Source: an uncultured Clostridia bacterium
Lineage (GTDB): Bacteria; Bacillota; Clostridia; TANB77; UBA1234
Reading direction: 5' to 3'
Assembly (NCBI GenBank): GCA_944393265.1
Contig: CALXZO010000012.1
Span: 1-39,143, forward strand
Length of the DNA stretch: 39,143 bases
The translations under genes and the position numbers were made by a program. The notes under the pieces were generated by a model. The model searched no databases and was not told the origin of the DNA. It saw only the letters and a program-made list of their open reading frames with translations. Below, piece by piece: positions 16,604 through 25,057 of the stretch. Within the stretch, counting starts at the first letter, position 1; the number at the start of each line of letters is the position of its first letter.

Positions 16604-18433
16604 TTATGCAATTTTCTCAAATTGAGAATTGTATAAGCTTGTGTAAAAGCCATTCATAGCCATTAATTCATCATGATTTCCTTGCTCTATTATATTTCCG
16701 TCTTTCATAACCAATATAATGTCTGCATTTTTTATCGTTGACAATCTATGTGCAATTATAAAAGATGTTCTACCCTCAATTAATTTATCCATTGCCTTTT
16801 GAACTAGCTCTTCAGTTCTAGTATCTACATTACTTGTCGCTTCATCTAATATCAAAAATGGTGCATCATCTACCATACCTCTTGCTATTGTCAGAAGCTG
16901 TTTCTGACCCGCAGATACACTATCATTATCTGTTAATACAAAGTCATATCCATTAGGTAACGTATTTATAAAATGATCTATTCCAACATTTTTGCAAACT
17001 TCTTTTACTTTTTCATCAGATACATTTTCTCTATTAAAAATTATATTTTCTTTTACTGTGCCATTAAATAACCATGTATCTTGTAAAACCATAGTAAATA
17101 GTTTATGAACATTTTCTCTTGTCATATCATTTATTGATACTCCATCTATCTTTATATCGCCAGAAGTTATCTCATAAAACTTCATAAGCAAATTTACCAT
17201 AGTAGTTTTTCCAGCACCAGTAGGACCAACAATTGCTACTTTTTGCCCTCGCTTTACATCTACGTTAAAATCTTTTATTATCACTTTATCTTTATTATAT
17301 CCAAACTTAACATGTTCAAACGTTATATTTCCTTTTGCATTTTTTATATCTACAGTCTTGTTTTTATCAGTTTCATCTGACATTTCTTCCTCGTCAATAA
17401 ATTCAAATACTCTTTCAGCTGCAGCGACTGCTGATTGGACAGTTGTCATTCCTTGAGCAATTTGTGAAAGGGGATTCGTAAACAGTCTGACGTACACAAT
17501 AAACGCAATTATTACTCCAAAATTTATACTGTTATTCATAGTAAGTAAAGCTCCGACTACACAAACCGCAACATAACTAAAATTACCAACAAACCCCATT
17601 ATTGGTTGCATTAATCCTGACAAAAATTGGCTTTTCATATTGCAATTAAAAACACTCTCATTCAATGCATTGAATCTCTGAATTGCTTCTTTTTTGCCAT
17701 TATAGACTTTTACTACGTTATGCCCAGAATATATCTCTTCTATATATCCATTCAGCTTTCCTAGTTCTTCTTGTCTTGCTTTAAAATATTTTTGTGACTT
17801 AGACAAAATAAGTCCCATGAGTGAGAAGCCTAAAAGGCTTGATATAACCGCAGTTACCGCCATAGTAGAGTTTGTAATAAACATCATAATTAGTGAACCA
17901 ATCAGCTGTGTTACCGCACTCATAAGTGAACCTAAATTCTGGCTTATCATTTGCCCCACAGTATCAACATCGTTTGTTACTCTAGAAAGAGTATCTCCTA
18001 TACTATGTGAATCAAAATATTTTAATGGCACCTTGTTTATTTTTTTAAATATACTTGTTCTTAATCCCTTTGCAAATTTATTTGCAACAGTAGCCATCAA
18101 AAAATTAGATATATAACTAAATATTGCACTAAGCATATATACAATCAGTAGAAATAATGATATATCTTTTAATGTAGCAAAGTCAATTCCTGCTTGAGCG
18201 TACATACCTTCTTCTATTGTGTTAGTAATTTCTGAAAGTTTATTTGGTGAAATTATAGAAAAAATTGAACTAATAATTGAAAGTACAAGAGCTATTCCCA
18301 TAGGCACTTTCAACAAATTAAGATTTTTTATAATTTTTTTAACTGTAAGTTTAAAATTTTTTGGCTTTTCTACAACTCTACCCATCCCTCTTCCAACATT
18401 TCTTCGAACAACTTGTTTTTGTTCATCTGGCAT
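16604..18433 (-). CDS. Heterodimeric ABC exporter, second subunit
   Basis: A 609-residue protein with a six-helix exporter domain (about residues 40-330) and an ATPase domain with Walker A (GPTGAGKT), signature (SAGQKQ instead of the usual SGGQ form) and Walker B (FLILDEATSNVD). Together with the upstream gene it should form a multidrug- or lipid-type exporter. ATG 18433 is chosen because GGAGGAATTGG lies just before it; it overlaps the end of the upstream gene by 11 bases, which suggests translational coupling and fixed stoichiometry. The frame is open 12 codons further upstream but lacks a ribosome site there. Confidence 0.92.
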   Translation of the reverse strand: MPDEQKQVVRRNVGRGMGRVVEKPKNFKLTVKKIIKNLNLLKVPMGIALVLSIISSIFSIISPNKLSEITNTIEEGMYAQAGIDFATLKDISLFLLIVYMLSAIFSYISNFLMATVANKFAKGLRTSIFKKINKVPLKYFDSHSIGDTLSRVTNDVDTVGQMISQNLGSLMSAVTQLIGSLIMMFITNSTMAVTAVISSLLGFSLMGLILSKSQKYFKARQEELGKLNGYIEEIYSGHNVVKVYNGKKEAIQRFNALNESVFNCNMKSQFLSGLMQPIMGFVGNFSYVAVCVVGALLTMNNSINFGVIIAFIVYVRLFTNPLSQIAQGMTTVQSAVAAAERVFEFIDEEEMSDETDKNKTVDIKNAKGNITFEHVKFGYNKDKVIIKDFNVDVKRGQKVAIVGPTGAGKTTMVNLLMKFYEITSGDIKIDGVSINDMTRENVHKLFTMVLQDTWLFNGTVKENIIFNRENVSDEKVKEVCKNVGIDHFINTLPNGYDFVLTDNDSVSAGQKQLLTIARGMVDDAPFLILDEATSNVDTRTEELVQKAMDKLIEGRTSFIIAHRLSTIKNADIILVMKDGNIIEQGNHDELMAMNGFYTSLYNSQFEKIA

Positions 18434-20186
18434 TTTCCAATTCCTCCTCAGACAATTGTGATAGCGCAATCTCTTTATATACGTTACAATTATTCAATAA
18501 TTCTTTATGTGTTCCCATTCCAACACATTTTCCATTATCCAACACAATAATCTTATCTGCATTTATTACAGTTCCAATTCTTTGCGCAACAATTAAAGTA
18601 GTGGCATCACTAGTATATTTTTTTAATTCCTTTCTTAAAATAGAATCTGTTTTATAATCAAGTGCCGAAAAGCTATCATCAAATATATATATTTCCGGTT
18701 TCCTCGCAACAGCTCTTGCAATAGATAAACGTTGCTTTTGACCACCTGACAAATTTGTTCCAGCCTGTGATATATATCCATAATAACCATCTTCTAACTT
18801 TTCTACAAAACCTTTAGCTTGCGCGACTTCAACGGCTTTTTTTACATTTTCTTCAGTAATATCTATTTCTGAAGTTTCACCATAAGCAACATTATCATAA
18901 ACAGATCCTGCAAATAAAATAGCCTTTTGCGAAACATATCCTAATTTATTATTTAATGCCTCTTCTTTATACTCTTTTACATTTACTCCGTCAACTAAAA
19001 CTTCGCCTAATGTTGCATCATAAAACCTAGGTATTAAATTAACAAGAGTTGTTTTTCCTGATCCTGTAGAACCAATAATCGCAACAGTTTCCCCTTTATT
19101 TGCTTTAAACGAAATATCTTTAAAAACATAATCGTTACCATCTGGATACTTAAAAGATACGTTCTTAAACTCTACTGTTCCTTTCTCAGGGGTTTCTCCA
19201 TCAAACGTCCCTTCATTTATATAATTTTCTTCTTCCAATACTTCATTTATTCTTTTGGCAGAAACATTAGCTCGTGGATACATTACCAAAATCATGGCAA
19301 GCATTAAAAACGACATTATAACTTGCATACTGTATGAAGAAAATACAACCATATCTCCAAACAGTTCTAGCTTTTGGGGCGCGTCAGCACCAGTAATTAG
19401 CTGTGCTCCAATATAGTAAATTGCAATCATTGAAACATTCATTATTAGATACATAATTGGTTGCATAATTCCAAAAGCTCGCTGATTAAACGTCTGTGTA
19501 TCAGTCAAATCCTTATTAACTTCTTCAAATTTTTCTTCTTGATATTTTTCAGCGTTGAATGCTCGTACAACTCTTATTCCTACTAAGCTCTCACGTGTAA
19601 CCTCATTTGTCCTATCAAGAAGCTTTTGAACTTTTGTAAATCTTGGCAAGACAATTGAAATAAGAAAACCTATTGTAAAAATTAATATGACAACTCCACT
19701 TGCTGTTACTACTGACCATTGCCAATTTTTCCCAAGTATTTTCATAATCGCAAAAATTGCTGTAATAGGTGCTTTTACAGCCACTTGTAATCCCATAGAA
19801 ACAAGCATTTGCAATTGTGTAATATCATTAGTAGTCCTTGTAATTAAGCTGCTTGTAGAAAATTTTTTAATTTCTCTCATACTAAAATTTTCAATTTTAG
19901 TAAAAAGTTTTTCTCTTATATTTTTAGAAAAAGATGCTGCTATAAAAGACGATAAATATCCAACAATAACCGAAAGAATTAGCGCTGCCAACGCACATAA
20001 AAGCATGTATATTCCCGGCTTAATTATTTGCTGCATCGTGCTTCCTTCTGTCTGTACAAGCATAGTAATCTCAGACATGAAATCTGGTATCTTTAAGTCG
20101 AGCCACGACTGCAATACAATAAGAGCAATACATATAACAATCATTAATATCTGCTTTTTGTTAAAACTTTTAATCAATTTAAGCAC
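18423..20186 (-). CDS. Heterodimeric ABC exporter, first subunit
   Basis: A 587-residue protein with an exporter membrane domain (about residues 10-310) and an ATPase domain carrying Walker A (GSTGSGKT), signature LSGGQKQR and Walker B (IYIFDDSFSALD). The residue after Walker B is Asp rather than the catalytic Glu, so this subunit likely holds the degenerate ATP site of a heterodimer, with the partner holding DEA. The start is GTG at 20186 with AAGGAGAG nine bases upstream. The promoter region contains a palindrome typical of MarR or TetR operators, but no regulator gene is adjacent. Confidence 0.92.
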   Translation of the reverse strand: MLKLIKSFNKKQILMIVICIALIVLQSWLDLKIPDFMSEITMLVQTEGSTMQQIIKPGIYMLLCALAALILSVIVGYLSSFIAASFSKNIREKLFTKIENFSMREIKKFSTSSLITRTTNDITQLQMLVSMGLQVAVKAPITAIFAIMKILGKNWQWSVVTASGVVILIFTIGFLISIVLPRFTKVQKLLDRTNEVTRESLVGIRVVRAFNAEKYQEEKFEEVNKDLTDTQTFNQRAFGIMQPIMYLIMNVSMIAIYYIGAQLITGADAPQKLELFGDMVVFSSYSMQVIMSFLMLAMILVMYPRANVSAKRINEVLEEENYINEGTFDGETPEKGTVEFKNVSFKYPDGNDYVFKDISFKANKGETVAIIGSTGSGKTTLVNLIPRFYDATLGEVLVDGVNVKEYKEEALNNKLGYVSQKAILFAGSVYDNVAYGETSEIDITEENVKKAVEVAQAKGFVEKLEDGYYGYISQAGTNLSGGQKQRLSIARAVARKPEIYIFDDSFSALDYKTDSILRKELKKYTSDATTLIVAQRIGTVINADKIIVLDNGKCVGMGTHKELLNNCNVYKEIALSQLSEEELENAR

Positions 20187-20205
20187 TTTAATTATCTCTC
20201 CTTTT

Positions 20206-20228
20206 TTATCGATCGATTAAGTATAGCA
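20206..20228 (-). promoter_or_regulatory. Extended -10 promoter with overlapping palindrome upstream of the ABC operon
   Basis: TTATCGATCGATTAA (20206-20220) is a near-perfect palindrome directly downstream of a TGC-TATACT extended -10 (20228-20220, minus strand). The overlap suggests repression by a dimeric regulator encoded elsewhere. Confidence 0.45.
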
Positions 20229-20264
20229 TAAATGCATAATGAAATACCAAATTTCACATTAATT

Positions 20265-20868
20265 TCATATTTTCATATTATTTGAATCTATCCATATGGC
20301 TAAATTACTCGGAACCATATTCATAAGTTTAACCATATTCTCATCTTTTATTGAAATACACCCACCTGTATATTCTTTAGAACTGCAATGCAAAAAAATT
20401 GCACTACCCTTTCCAGGTATACATTCTTCATTATAATTTACAATCATTGCATACTTATATTCTTCCGTGTACTCGCATAAGTGTTCCGCGCTCTTCCAGT
20501 CTAAAGCAACATCGTTTATATTAACTAATTTGTTATAATATTTAGAATTAACATCGTCTACATAATAGTGAGATTCGTTTATCTGTACATAGTTTAACTT
20601 TGTATCTAGATTGTTAAAAATTCCAAAAGCTTTATCTATAGAAAAGACTCCTGTTGGCGTCTTTCCGGTCGCCCTCCACCTTATCATTAGTAAGTCCGTT
20701 TATTCCTATATAGGCCTCACATTTTAATATGGTATTCCAATGAGTCACATCCCTTCGATACAATTCTAAATAAAATTTATTACTTTCCCTACTCAATTTT
20801 AATATTTGATTAGTTTTATACTCGTTCTTTATACGTTCTAGTATCTTATATTTAAAAATATCTTTCAC
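20265..20868 (-). CDS. L,D-transpeptidase (YkuD family), two frames joined by +1 shift at a CGG codon
   Basis: Read with one skipped base this is a 200-residue YkuD-type L,D-transpeptidase, which forms 3-3 peptidoglycan cross-links or anchors proteins to the wall. The first frame starts at GTG 20868 (GGAGATG upstream) and runs to EGD; its codon 68 is CGG (20667-20665). Dropping the C gives GGA, so the protein reads EGDGKTPTGVFSI, the family block in which the glycine is conserved. Without the shift the frame ends ten codons later. The second frame holds FLHCSS and TGGCISI, with His160 and the catalytic Cys170. No signal peptide is seen. The second frame has no ribosome site or ATG suitable for separate translation of a working enzyme. 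Confidence 0.82.
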
Positions 20869-20928
20869 AATAATTCATCTCCTTTCTTAGCAAATTATAT
20901 GCTACTAAAACTATTTTAAACAAAAATA

Positions 20929-21068
20929 AAAATCTAAAAAATCAAAGATTTTTGATTTTCATATGTCGAGCGCAAAGCTCGACTTTAAATATAAAATTCT
21001 TGTTGTTTCATGCGGAAAGTAATTTGTAACATAATTCGTTAGTTTTTGATTACTTTCCTATGAAATAA
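20929..21068. repeat. Structured dispersed repeat, copy A
   Basis: About 140 bases, matching 28662-28799 with only six substitutions and one 2-base gap. It contains three inverted repeats: AATCAAAG/TTTTTGATT, GTCGAGC/GCTCGAC, and a long imperfect pair, TTTCATGCGGAAAGTAAT with ATTACTTTCCTATGAAA. It sits just past the terminator of the 21126 gene. It has no open frame; it may be a MITE-like element or a structured RNA. Confidence 0.8.
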
Positions 21069-21070
21069 GA

Positions 21071-21110
21071 AAAAAACAGATGTGCTCAAACCCGAGTACA
21101 TCTGTTTTTT
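21071..21110. terminator. Bidirectional terminator after the 21126 gene
   Basis: AAAAAACAGATGTGCTC pairs with GAGTACATCTGTTTTTT, leaving a short loop and T runs in both directions. It lies 16 bases past the stop codon. Confidence 0.85.
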
Positions 21111-21125
21111 TACCTTCCAATTTAA

Positions 21126-22037
21126 TTACCCTCTAATAAATTTATTAAGGGTAATCATTACGTTATCAAAAGCCCGCGTGCATATCTCTTCCGATAACAT
21201 GAAGTTCCTGTATCCCATACTATACATGAGCTCCATATCCGAATAGTCCGCCATAGAAGGCTTTTCATAATCGAGTAACGAATCAAAAAGCTTGAATGCA
21301 CATACTGCGTTAACTTCCTTGCTTATGAGCAAGCGTAAGAAATCCAATATTTCATAGCTTTGCATTAATTGCAGGTACAAGTTCTCCCTATCAACCATGA
21401 TACCAACACTGTTTATGAGTTGTCTGAACTTAACCAATTTTATTCCATTCTTAGATTCTATTCTTGGTAAAATCTGAGCGTCTGGAACGTATGAAAGAAT
21501 TTCATCTACATCAGACTGATTCTCCACGCATGAAGCTATGATATTTTTAATTCCTGCGTTATTGCATACATCAAGATAATGCTTATCCTCTTCCGTCAAA
21601 TAGCCATCAAGAACGTCGAGCTTTCTAGCAAGAATTTGTACTGTTTGCCCCGTTTTAAGAACACCATTAGGTATTGGATCAACGTACAAAACAGAACCAT
21701 TTTCAACCTTAATGATATTTACCTTTTCTCCACCTGGCAATACAACCTGTGCAGGAAGTTTAACCTGAATTTTACGATTAATCTCTATGCTATTATTGAA
21801 AGCATCAGTCCACTTAACAACTCTAAGTTGCCTACCTTTAACCTCTACCCACAGTATCTTATTCAACTTGTGTGCATAATCATTCAAAATGCACACGGCT
21901 TCTTCTGGTGTATACATGCTAATTGTCGCTGTATCAAACCTCACCCGAGTAATTCGTGGATTTGAAAACACAGATACTACCTTGTCGACACAGTCAAGAG
22001 ACGGCAACGTTGCCCAAAAAGTGCAAACGCTTTTCAT
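21126..22037 (-). CDS. Pyruvate-kinase-like protein, probably not a working kinase
   Basis: A 303-residue protein that follows the pyruvate kinase fold: an N-terminal barrel strand (ITRVRFDTA near 28), a beta-barrel B domain (about residues 75-135), the LTEEDKHYLDVC helix near 144, a GIKNIIASCVENQSDVDEIL segment near 160, and ILPRIESKNGI near 188. The canonical catalytic lysine block (AKIEN) reads PRIES, and MVARGDLG reads MVDRENLY, so catalysis is unlikely. The C-terminal domain is absent. Composition is GC-richer than the native genes, and a CGG codon (residue 31) is read as arginine. ATG 22037 is chosen for its AAGGAGGGTGACT site. It has its own promoter and terminator. The fold assignment is from memory of the family. 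Confidence 0.55.
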   Translation of the reverse strand: MKSVCTFWATLPSLDCVDKVVSVFSNPRITRVRFDTATISMYTPEEAVCILNDYAHKLNKILWVEVKGRQLRVVKWTDAFNNSIEINRKIQVKLPAQVVLPGGEKVNIIKVENGSVLYVDPIPNGVLKTGQTVQILARKLDVLDGYLTEEDKHYLDVCNNAGIKNIIASCVENQSDVDEILSYVPDAQILPRIESKNGIKLVKFRQLINSVGIMVDRENLYLQLMQSYEILDFLRLLISKEVNAVCAFKLFDSLLDYEKPSMADYSDMELMYSMGYRNFMLSEEICTRAFDNVMITLNKFIRG

Positions 22038-22193
22038 AGTCACCCTCCTTACTCTCATAACTAGATTTTTAGACATCAGTAGAACCTTTTAATTTTTACT
22101 GACCCTCCTTATAAATCTTGTAATGTCCACACAGTCTTTCGCCTTAAATTTAAGACTTATTCCGTGTAGCTCCCCAAATAATAATACCATCAC
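22038..22193 (-). promoter_or_regulatory. Long structured leader of the 21126 gene
   Basis: Between the promoter and the start lie about 150 bases with a second AAGGAGGG ribosome-like site (about 22107-22114), a short open frame overlapping the main start region (first ATG at 22076), and an AGTCTT/AAGACT inverted repeat around a TTAAATTTAA core (22134-22160). This could be a translational leader; nothing matches a riboswitch that I know. Confidence 0.35.
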
Positions 22194-22222
22194 ATTATAC
22201 TACCACTTTTTCAAAAGTTCAA
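22194..22222 (-). promoter_or_regulatory. Sigma-A promoter of the 21126 gene
   Basis: Minus-strand -35 TTGAAC (22222-22217), 17-base spacer, -10 TATAAT (22199-22194). Confidence 0.8.
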
Positions 22223-22327
22223 TCACTTACTTTTATTAATTACAATAAGATTAATACTGGCAGCTTGCTCATTCATATTCAAATTATCATTGATAAATCT
22301 TTTCAAAGAATTTGTTAACTATGAAGC

Positions 22328-23209
22328 CTAAACCTTTACAATTTCATACTCCCTTTTTCCTAGCCCTAAATCATATGCAGCCTCAACCGTATGAATTGCA
22401 TGCCTTGAATCCATTCTTTCAATAAGCGATGCTTTACCAATATCATCCGAGTTCTTTACAGCATCATAACACGCTTGATCTAATGCAACAGGATCTAACG
22501 AAGCAAATATCCCAATATCTCTCATCTCTGGAGTAGCTGGGTTAGAATTACAATCACAATCTACAGAAAGATTATTTGCTACGTTTATATACAATATATT
22601 TTCTCTCCCCATATAATCCATAACGCTCTTGCACGCGTCAGCCATAGCCTCTAAAAAGCTATCTTGCTCTGGTAAATTACTCCATAGCTCAGCTGGAGAT
22701 TTTGTTTTACCTGCTGTATGTATCCACGCCTTGCCATTAGCAGATCCAATACCTATAGACATATTTTTAAGAGCTCCACCAAAGCCTCCCATAGCATGTC
22801 CCTTAAAATGCGAAAGCATAAGCATAGAATCATAATTTTTTAAATGTTCACCAACATAATTTTCTTTTAAATGAAATCCACCATTAACAGGAATTGCCAT
22901 ATCACTATCAGCATCCATAATATCTACAGGCGCAATATGTGTAAATCCGTGTTCCTCGATTGCCTTCCAGTGTTCTTCAGTGGTTGCCCTTCTTCCACCA
23001 TACGCTGTGTTACATTCTACAATAGTGCCACTAATTTTATCTACTAGCGGTTTAATCAAATTCGGATTTAAAAAATTATGTCCTCCTGGCTCCCCAGTTG
23101 AAATTTTCACAGCCACTTTCCCTTTCAATTTTACGTCAAGAGCCTCAAAAATTTTAATTAAACTATCTGACGTAATATCCTCAATAAAAAATACTCTAGA
23201 TTTTTCCAT
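22328..23209 (-). CDS. DUF362 protein (Fe-S-associated, function unknown)
   Basis: A 293-residue DUF362-domain protein. Typical segments are KISTGEPGGHNFLNP near the N terminus, NTAYGGRR, the HFKGHAMGGFGGALKNMS block and the DPVALDQACYD block. A cysteine pair in SVDCDCNSNP lies near residue 226. Many DUF362 proteins carry a ferredoxin domain; this one does not. The family has no settled reaction. ATG 23209 is preferred because AAGGAAG lies seven bases upstream; the frame is open from a TTG eight codons earlier. A TTGATTTATTTTAATCAA palindrome (23278-23295) lies upstream and could be an operator. It is a single gene. Confidence 0.85.
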   Translation of the reverse strand: MEKSRVFFIEDITSDSLIKIFEALDVKLKGKVAVKISTGEPGGHNFLNPNLIKPLVDKISGTIVECNTAYGGRRATTEEHWKAIEEHGFTHIAPVDIMDADSDMAIPVNGGFHLKENYVGEHLKNYDSMLMLSHFKGHAMGGFGGALKNMSIGIGSANGKAWIHTAGKTKSPAELWSNLPEQDSFLEAMADACKSVMDYMGRENILYINVANNLSVDCDCNSNPATPEMRDIGIFASLDPVALDQACYDAVKNSDDIGKASLIERMDSRHAIHTVEAAYDLGLGKREYEIVKV

Positions 23210-23277
23210 TATCATCTTCCTTTCAATATACAAATAACTATATTAATAATGATATCATACTACTATTAATACGTCAC

Positions 23278-23295
23278 TTGATTTATTTTAATCAA
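23278..23295. promoter_or_regulatory. Palindrome upstream of the DUF362 gene
   Basis: TTGATT and AATCAA arms flank a 6-base centre, about 70 bases before the DUF362 start and just upstream of a possible GTGACG-N17-TATCAT promoter. Possible operator; no regulator nearby. Confidence 0.3.
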
Positions 23296-23375
23296 TTATT
23301 TCTATATGAAGCAAGCTTTCTCATAGCAAAAGCAACTTGCTCTTTGTAACTAAAAAGTCATGTAAAAGTGTATAC

Positions 23376-23412
23376 AAAAAAATGAACCCCCCGAGTAATA
23401 TATGCTCGGGGG
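23376..23412 (-). terminator. Terminator of the 23426 gene
   Basis: CCCCCGAG (23388-23395) pairs with CTCGGGGG (23405-23412); on the minus strand a T run follows. It starts 14 bases after the stop codon. Confidence 0.9.
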
Positions 23413-23425
23413 AGTTTATATCCTT

Positions 23426-23839
23426 TTACAGATATGCTCTAACAAGTAGCACGAAACGATCTACTTCCTTCATCGAATCATCATATAAAATTCCGACGTT
23501 GACAAAATCATCACCTAGCCGTTCCGCTTTCGGCAATTCATTACACAGCATTTTCCTGACGTAGCTCAATAGTCCTCTTGAAATCCCCACTGTATGCTCC
23601 ATTTGAATCTCCGTAGAAATAAGCACTGTCATATACTGGCGCTCCTCTAAGCACGGCACCATTTTGAAATATTCAGCAACGATTTCTCGTGCTTTCTCTT
23701 TCTCTTCGGCATTTATGACAATTGCTTCGTCCGCGGGTAGATCTCTTTCATACATTCTTGAGACTCCGCAATCCAATGGTGTTCCATTTTTCCGTTCACG
23801 CTCAATCAGCATTTGAACATTCTCTTGGTAACTAAACAT
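23426..23839 (-). CDS. Unknown protein in a GC-richer single-gene cassette
   Basis: A 137-residue soluble, charged protein that I do not recognise. It is mostly helical with three cysteines (24, 63, 99) and no signal peptide. Composition is GC-richer than the flanking native genes, and CGG is used twice (residues 16 and 107) as what looks like plain arginine. It has its own promoter, an ideal GTAGGAGGG ribosome site before ATG 23839 and its own strong terminator, the same plan as the genes at 3689, 21126 and 28423. Probably acquired. No function can be proposed. Confidence 0.65.
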   Translation of the reverse strand: MFSYQENVQMLIERERKNGTPLDCGVSRMYERDLPADEAIVINAEEKEKAREIVAEYFKMVPCLEERQYMTVLISTEIQMEHTVGISRGLLSYVRKMLCNELPKAERLGDDFVNVGILYDDSMKEVDRFVLLVRAYL

Positions 23840-23880
23840 TTTGTTCCCTCCTACTGTATAGATTCAAAATAACCATTAGT

Positions 23881-23908
23881 ATTATATCAAAAATTGGCAA
23901 AAAGTCAA
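23881..23908 (-). promoter_or_regulatory. Sigma-A promoter of the 23426 gene
   Basis: Minus-strand -35 TTGACT (23908-23903), 16-base spacer, -10 TATAAT (23886-23881). Confidence 0.8.
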
Positions 23909-23993
23909 CATAATATCGTTAACTTATTAGCAAGCTCCACAAATACATCTGTTCTAAAATCTTACATATTTCAATATAATTTAGAAGTTTTTA

Positions 23994-24050
23994 TTGATTA
24001 TTACCATAAAAAAGTGATAAAATGCTTCTAGATGTAAAAAGTCATTTTAT
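23994..24050 (+). promoter_or_regulatory. Promoter and hairpin leader of the 24081 gene
   Basis: TTGATT (23994-23999), 18-base spacer, TAAAAT (24018-24023). A GATAAAATG/CATTTTATC inverted repeat overlaps the -10 and early leader (24016-24050), so it could act as an operator or leader hairpin. Confidence 0.5.
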
Positions 24051-24080
24051 CTAAAAAGGACGAAAGGGGGGAAAACAATT

Positions 24081-24507
24081 ATGAACCGGAGACGTTATTT
24101 GGGCAATTGTGTCAGCTGTACTAGCAGTTATTGGTGGCCTTGTCTTATATTTCACTTTCTTAAAAAAATCTAATGAGGGAAAATTTAAAAAATTCTTAAA
24201 TTGGATGTATAATTTTCTATCTTTTAGAAAATTACTACTTGAAGATTTGCTAAAAATTTGCTACATAATTTTAGCTTTATTTGTTACATTAGGTTCTTTT
24301 AGTTTTATTAGCCAAGGCTTCGTATACTTTATTTGTGTGCTTATTTTAGGAAATCTTGCTCTAAGAGTTACATTTGAATTTTCACTAATGATGGTACTAA
24401 TATGCAAAAATACTAGTGAAATAAATTCAAAACTTTCTTCTAAAAATGTTGACTCTACTCCAAAAAAAGAGAATACTAATAAAAAAGAAGAAGTAAATGC
24501 GCAATAA
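24081..24507 (+). CDS. Small membrane protein, frame restored by +1 shift at CGG codon 3
   Basis: The only ATG with a ribosome site (AAAGGGGGG, 24081) opens ATG AAC CGG and then, unshifted, a 30-codon nonsense frame. Dropping the C of CGG (24087) gives GGA and a continuous 141-residue protein beginning MNGDVIWAIVSAVLAVIGG. It has an N-terminal membrane segment (about 5-24), two or three more hydrophobic segments (about 50-105), and a charged lysine-rich tail. The long frame has no ATG upstream of the first membrane segment; a GTG (24109) inside the segment lacks a ribosome site. I recall similar small clostridial membrane proteins without a known function. A terminator follows at once. Single gene. 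Confidence 0.72.
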
Positions 24508-24509
24508 TG

Positions 24510-24550
24510 AAAAAAGACTCTACCAAATTAAACCGTGTAGAGTCTTTTTT
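24510..24550. terminator. Terminator after the 24081 gene
   Basis: AAAAAAGACTCTAC pairs with GTGTAGAGTCTTTTTT, with T runs in both directions. It begins just past the stop codon. Confidence 0.88.
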
Positions 24551-24611
24551 GTTTCATGTGAACGTAACAAAAAATCAACATGTCATGTTGTAAAAACATT
24601 TTCACACATGA

Positions 24612-24686
24612 CATCAAAAATTTTATATTTAGAATCAAACTTAACTTGATCTATGAAAATCAAGAATTTTATATTTAGAATCTAAC
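24612..24686. repeat. Short direct repeat
   Basis: ATCAA(A/G)AATTTTATATTT, continuing with AGAATC, occurs twice, at about 24612-24638 and 24658-24684, 46 bases apart. It lies between two converging genes and has no coding sense. Confidence 0.5.
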
Positions 24687-24710
24687 AATAAACGCAATCT
24701 ATGTACTCAT

Positions 24711-24989
24711 TTATACACTCGCATCCACAAATATTATCTCATATGGCATTACTAACCCTAGTTTTTCTCTAGCATATGCCTCTATATACTCATCTGAATT
24801 AATATTATTTTTAGTCTCTTTAAGCTCCTCCGTTTTCATCATAGCCTTATCAATTAGCCTCTCATACTCAGTTATTTCAGCTGTAATTTTATTTAATTCT
24901 TTTTCTTGTTTTATTAGTATAGAAGAACTATAAATGACTAAAACTGCAATTAACACCGCAACTAAAACTTTACTCAAAAATGACTTCAT
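24711..24989 (-). CDS. DivIC/FtsL-type septum protein
   Basis: A 92-residue bitopic membrane protein: a short cytoplasmic start, one membrane segment (about residues 6-24), then a coiled-coil-like stretch of Glu, Lys and Ile (25-60), and a conserved-looking end (EAYAREKLGLVMPYEIIFV) as in DivIC/FtsB. It should help assemble the divisome. In Clostridia divIC follows yabP and yabQ, as here (about 70 bases after yabQ). I take the ATG at 24989, seven bases after AAGGTG, over the GTG three codons earlier. Confidence 0.85.
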   Translation of the reverse strand: MKSFLSKVLVAVLIAVLVIYSSSILIKQEKELNKITAEITEYERLIDKAMMKTEELKETKNNINSDEYIEAYAREKLGLVMPYEIIFVDASV

Positions 24990-25057
24990 CCATCTCACCT
25001 TATCTTTTGTAAAATAATACCTATTTTATATATTCTCTTTTTTTAAAAAAAATCCTG

